Positions 61,393 through 64,000 of a stretch of DNA of 64,000 nt are shown here, in pieces; the first letter of the stretch is position 1, and each line of letters opens with the position of its first letter. Made by a program: the position numbers and the translations under genes. The notes beneath the pieces are model-generated. The model was not told the origin of the DNA and ran no database searches. It saw only the letters and a list, made by a program, of their open reading frames with translations. This stretch comes from CAVSDF01 sp963726715 (GTDB lineage Bacteria; Bacteroidota; Rhodothermia; Rhodothermales; BA12). The stretch spans positions 939,001-1,003,000 of the forward strand of contig CAVSDF010000010.1 in the NCBI GenBank assembly GCA_963726715.1, given 5' to 3'.

Positions 61393-62018
61393 GACACTCT
61401 CGGGCGTGGCTTCGTCGCGGTGACGATGCGAAACAGACCGCCCGGTCCGTAGCCGGTCTCTTCGACCCGTTCGAGCCCGGCGCCCGCGAGCAGCGGCCCG
61501 ATGCGGCGCGTCACGTAGGTGGCGATCCACCTCGACAGGCGGTTGAACAGGACGAGGAGCGGCGGCAGCGGCCCGTCGTCGGGCGCGAACTTGTCGAACA
61601 CCGACACCCGCCCGCCGACGCGCACGACCCGCGCGGCCTCCCCAACGACCGCCGCCGGATCGTCCACGACGGCCACGATGAGGTGGAGGAGGACCGCGTC
61701 GAAGCTCTCGTCTTCGAAGGGAAGCGCGGTCGCGTCGAGCTCCACGAAGGTCACCTCTCGCCCGAGCCGCGCCGCACGCCGCCGCGCAATCGAGAGCATC
61801 AGCGGCGTCACATCCCCGAACGTCACGCGGACGCCCTTCGGCAGATGCGGCACGTCCTGCCCCGTCCCGCCTCCGACGATCAGCACGCGGTCGCCGTCCG
61901 TCAAAGCGAGCCGCGCGATGGCCCGGCGCCGCGCGGGCGCCATCAGCCGCTCGAAGGCGAGGTCGTAGACGGGCGCGTACAGCGTGTAGAGGCGGCGCAG
62001 GTAGGCGGTGGACGGCAT
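61389..62018 (-). CDS. Class I SAM-dependent methyltransferase (UbiE/PhosphatidylNMT-like)
   Basis: 209 residues beginning MPSTAYLRRLYTLYAPVYDL, an N-terminal helix pattern of phospholipid N-methyltransferase/UbiE-like enzymes. SAM-binding motifs are VLIVGGGTGQDVPHL, FVELDATALPFEDESFDAVL and VRVGGRVSVFDKF. It probably methylates a small molecule or lipid at the inner membrane face; its substrate is unknown. Its stop overlaps the M50-like gene, suggesting the two work together. The ATG at 62018 follows ccgccg. The longer frame to 62060 is unlikely. Confidence 0.82.
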   Translation of the reverse strand: MPSTAYLRRLYTLYAPVYDLAFERLMAPARRRAIARLALTDGDRVLIVGGGTGQDVPHLPKGVRVTFGDVTPLMLSIARRRAARLGREVTFVELDATALPFEDESFDAVLLHLIVAVVDDPAAVVGEAARVVRVGGRVSVFDKFAPDDGPLPPLLVLFNRLSRWIATYVTRRIGPLLAGAGLERVEETGYGPGGLFRIVTATKPRPRVS

Positions 62019-62189
62019 CGGCGGGGGGGATGGAGGGTGCCAAGATCGGGCACCCTTCACGGACCGGGCAATGCGGCGGGGAGGCTCGCGGAAACGGCGG
62101 AGAGGGCCGCGCCCTCACCTCCCCGCCTGGCGTCAGCCTGCGGCGGACCGCCTCCGCGCCGCGTTACCTTCCCGCATTCCCCCTCCCTC

Positions 62190-64000
62190 GTGACCGTCCT
62201 CGGAATCTCGGCGTTCTACCACGACAGCGCGGCGGCGCTCGTCGCCAACGGGCACGTGGTCGCGGCGGCGCAGGAAGAGCGCTTCACCCGCACCAAGCAC
62301 GACGCGTCGTTCCCCGCCCACGCCGTCGCGTACGTCCTCCGTGAGGCGGGCCTCACCGCCGACCGGATCGACCTCGTGGCGTTCTACGACAAGCCGCTGC
62401 TCAAATTCGAGCGGCTCTTGGAGACGTACGTCGCCTTCGCGCCGCGCGGCCTCGCCTCGTTCCTCAAGGCCATGCCCGTGTGGCTCAAGGGCAAGCTCGC
62501 CATCGAGAAGCAACTCCGCGAGGGCCTCGCCCGGTACGGCGGCGGCCTGTACGACGGCCCGGTGCTCTTCCCCGAGCACCACGAGAGCCACGCCGCGAGC
62601 GCCTTCTACGCCTCCCCGTTCCAGCGCGCCGCCTTCCTCACCACCGACGGCGTGGGCGAGTGGGCCACGACGAGCTACGGCGTGGGCGACGGCGCCGACC
62701 TCTCGGTTCACGCCGAGCAGCACTTTCCGCACAGCCTCGGCCTGTTCTACTCCGCGTTCACCTACTTCACCGGCTTCCGCGTCAACTCGGGCGAGTACAA
62801 GCTGATGGGCCTGGCCCCCTACGGCACGCCGCGCTACGCGGACACGCTGCGCGAGCGGGTGATCGACGTGAAGGACGACGGCTCGGTGCACCTCAACCTC
62901 GACCTGTTCACCTACCCCGTCGGCCTCACCATGACCGGCGCGCCCATGGAGACGCTCTTCGGCCCGCGCCGCGCTCCGGAAAGCCCGCTTACGCAGCGCG
63001 AAATGGACCTTGCCGCGTCCGTGCAGGCCGTCACCGAGGAGGCCGTGCTCAAGATGGCCCGGCACGTGCGCCGCGAGACGGGCGAGGCGCGGCTGTGCCT
63101 GGCCGGCGGCGTGGCGCTCAACTGCGTCGCCAACGGACGGCTCGTGCGCGAGGGCGTCTTCGACGAGGTGTTCGTGCAGCCTGCCGCGGGCGACGCGGGC
63201 GGGGCGCTCGGCGCGGCCCTGCTGGCCTACCACCGCTACGGGCAGCAGCCGCGCACCGTCGCCCTCCCTGACGCCATGCAGGGCGCGCAGCTCGGCCCCG
63301 CCTTCTCCGACGACGAGATCGAGGCCGTGCTCGTCCGCGAGGGCGTGCCCTACGACCGCTACGACGACGAGGCTGCGCTCGTGGAGAAAACCGCCGAACT
63401 GCTCGCGGGAGGGGCCGCCGTCGGGTGGTTTCAGGGGCGGATGGAGTTCGGGCCGCGGGCGCTCGGGCAGCGGAGCATCCTCGCCGACCCGCGCGGACGC
63501 GACGTGCAGCGGCTCGTCAACCTGAAGGTCAAGTTCCGCGAGAGCTTCCGCCCGTTCGCGCCCGCCGTGCTGGAAGAGCACGCCGCCGAGTGGTTCGCCC
63601 TCGACCGGCCGAGCCCCTACATGCTGCTCGTGGCGCAGGTCCACGGCGCCGAGGTCTCGGGCGAGGGACTGGAGCGGTTGCAGCAGGTGGAAAGTCCGCT
63701 TCCGGCGGTGACGCACGTGGATGGCAGCGCCCGCGTGCAGACCGTGAACGCCGCCACCAGCCCGCGCTTCCACGCCCTGCTCTCGGCCTTCCACGCGCAG
63801 ACGGGCGTGCCGGTGCTCGTCAACACCAGCTTCAACGTGCGCGGCGAGCCCATCGTCTGCACGCCCGACGACGCCTACCGCTGCTTCCGTCGCACCCACC
63901 TCGACGCCCTCGTCGTGGGGCCGTTCGTGGTGGAGAAGGCGCGCATCCCCGGCGCCGAAGCCGAGGTGCTCACCCCCGAGCAGATCGCCGCCACCTACGG
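62190..64000 (+). CDS. Carbamoyltransferase (NodU/TobZ family), truncated at the window end
   Basis: 603 codons are present and the frame is still open at the window edge. The GTG start gives VTVLGISAFYHDSAAALVAN. The N-terminal ASKHA-like domain carries HHESHAASAFYASPF, FRVNSGEYKLMGLAPYG and the glycine-rich LAGGVALNCVANG. The C-terminal YrdC-like region carries FGPRALGQRSILADPR, KFRESFRPFAP and LVNTSFNVRGEPIV. The family transfers carbamoyl from carbamoyl phosphate, through a carbamoyladenylate, to a sugar or antibiotic hydroxyl. In this phylum it is often linked to surface polysaccharide. The substrate would depend on genes outside the window. Confidence 0.9.
   Translation, partial: MTVLGISAFYHDSAAALVANGHVVAAAQEERFTRTKHDASFPAHAVAYVLREAGLTADRIDLVAFYDKPLLKFERLLETYVAFAPRGLASFLKAMPVWLKGKLAIEKQLREGLARYGGGLYDGPVLFPEHHESHAASAFYASPFQRAAFLTTDGVGEWATTSYGVGDGADLSVHAEQHFPHSLGLFYSAFTYFTGFRVNSGEYKLMGLAPYGTPRYADTLRERVIDVKDDGSVHLNLDLFTYPVGLTMTGAPMETLFGPRRAPESPLTQREMDLAASVQAVTEEAVLKMARHVRRETGEARLCLAGGVALNCVANGRLVREGVFDEVFVQPAAGDAGGALGAALLAYHRYGQQPRTVALPDAMQGAQLGPAFSDDEIEAVLVREGVPYDRYDDEAALVEKTAELLAGGAAVGWFQGRMEFGPRALGQRSILADPRGRDVQRLVNLKVKFRESFRPFAPAVLEEHAAEWFALDRPSPYMLLVAQVHGAEVSGEGLERLQQVESPLPAVTHVDGSARVQTVNAATSPRFHALLSAFHAQTGVPVLVNTSFNVRGEPIVCTPDDAYRCFRRTHLDALVVGPFVVEKARIPGAEAEVLTPEQIAATY

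Overview
The window is very GC-rich and comes from a member of the Bacteroidota, most likely of the Rhodothermota/Rubricoccaceae type. Three things point there: secreted proteins ending in a type IX secretion (T9SS) sorting domain, PorV/PorQ- and PorZ-like proteins, and TonB-dependent receptors with a carboxypeptidase-regulatory-like N-terminus beside DUF4249 lipoproteins. Start codons have no visible Shine-Dalgarno sequence; instead about half of them read CGATG or CCGATG. The genus is not determined.

Layout. 0-6.5 kb: a low-GC lipoprotein, an ACT protein, a MarR regulator, a YhhQ-type queuosine precursor transporter and two tandem FG-GAP/VCBS proteins. 6.7-13.1 kb: a class V PLP enzyme, a cation diffusion facilitator, then a TonB receptor with DUF4249 lipoprotein. 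13.1-17.8 kb: a GT2 glycosyltransferase, a branched-chain aminotransferase, and a phospholipid module (CDP-alcohol phosphatidyltransferase, acyltransferase, CdsA), most of them broken by single-base indels. 18.1-24.3 kb: an M28 peptidase, a DUF5916 protein, the arsenosugar pair ArsS plus a CMD protein, then tRNA-Glu and tRNA-His. 24.4-34.2 kb: a PorZ-like propeller, RibH, a PHP phosphoesterase, a HIT protein, a flippase-like membrane protein, and a pullulanase whose frame runs through a repeat into a GreA/GreB factor. 34.4-42.2 kb: a KtrB/KtrA potassium system, a receiver-TPR protein, PhoD phosphatase, ThyA, a ComEA-like protein and RecO. 42.3-51.8 kb: a five-gene outer-membrane cluster (TonB receptor, FnIII protein, PorV/PorQ, IPT lipoprotein, T9SS cargo). 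52-64 kb: tRNA-Asp, a long multi-PAS histidine kinase, an SDR, two FxLYD-like proteins, a VanX-type dipeptidase, two methyltransferases, an M50-like membrane protein and a carbamoyltransferase that leaves the window.

Two features run through the window. First, many conserved genes carry one or more single-base indels, mostly insertions of one G or C, which looks more like sequence error than decay. Second, intergenic spaces hold several families of short palindromic repeats, often bracketed by a GT-rich arm on one side and an AC-rich arm on the other. No CRISPR array, prophage, transposase or complete insertion sequence was recognised. No clear new multi-gene biological system stands out; the composite repeats and the start-codon context are the most unusual observations.
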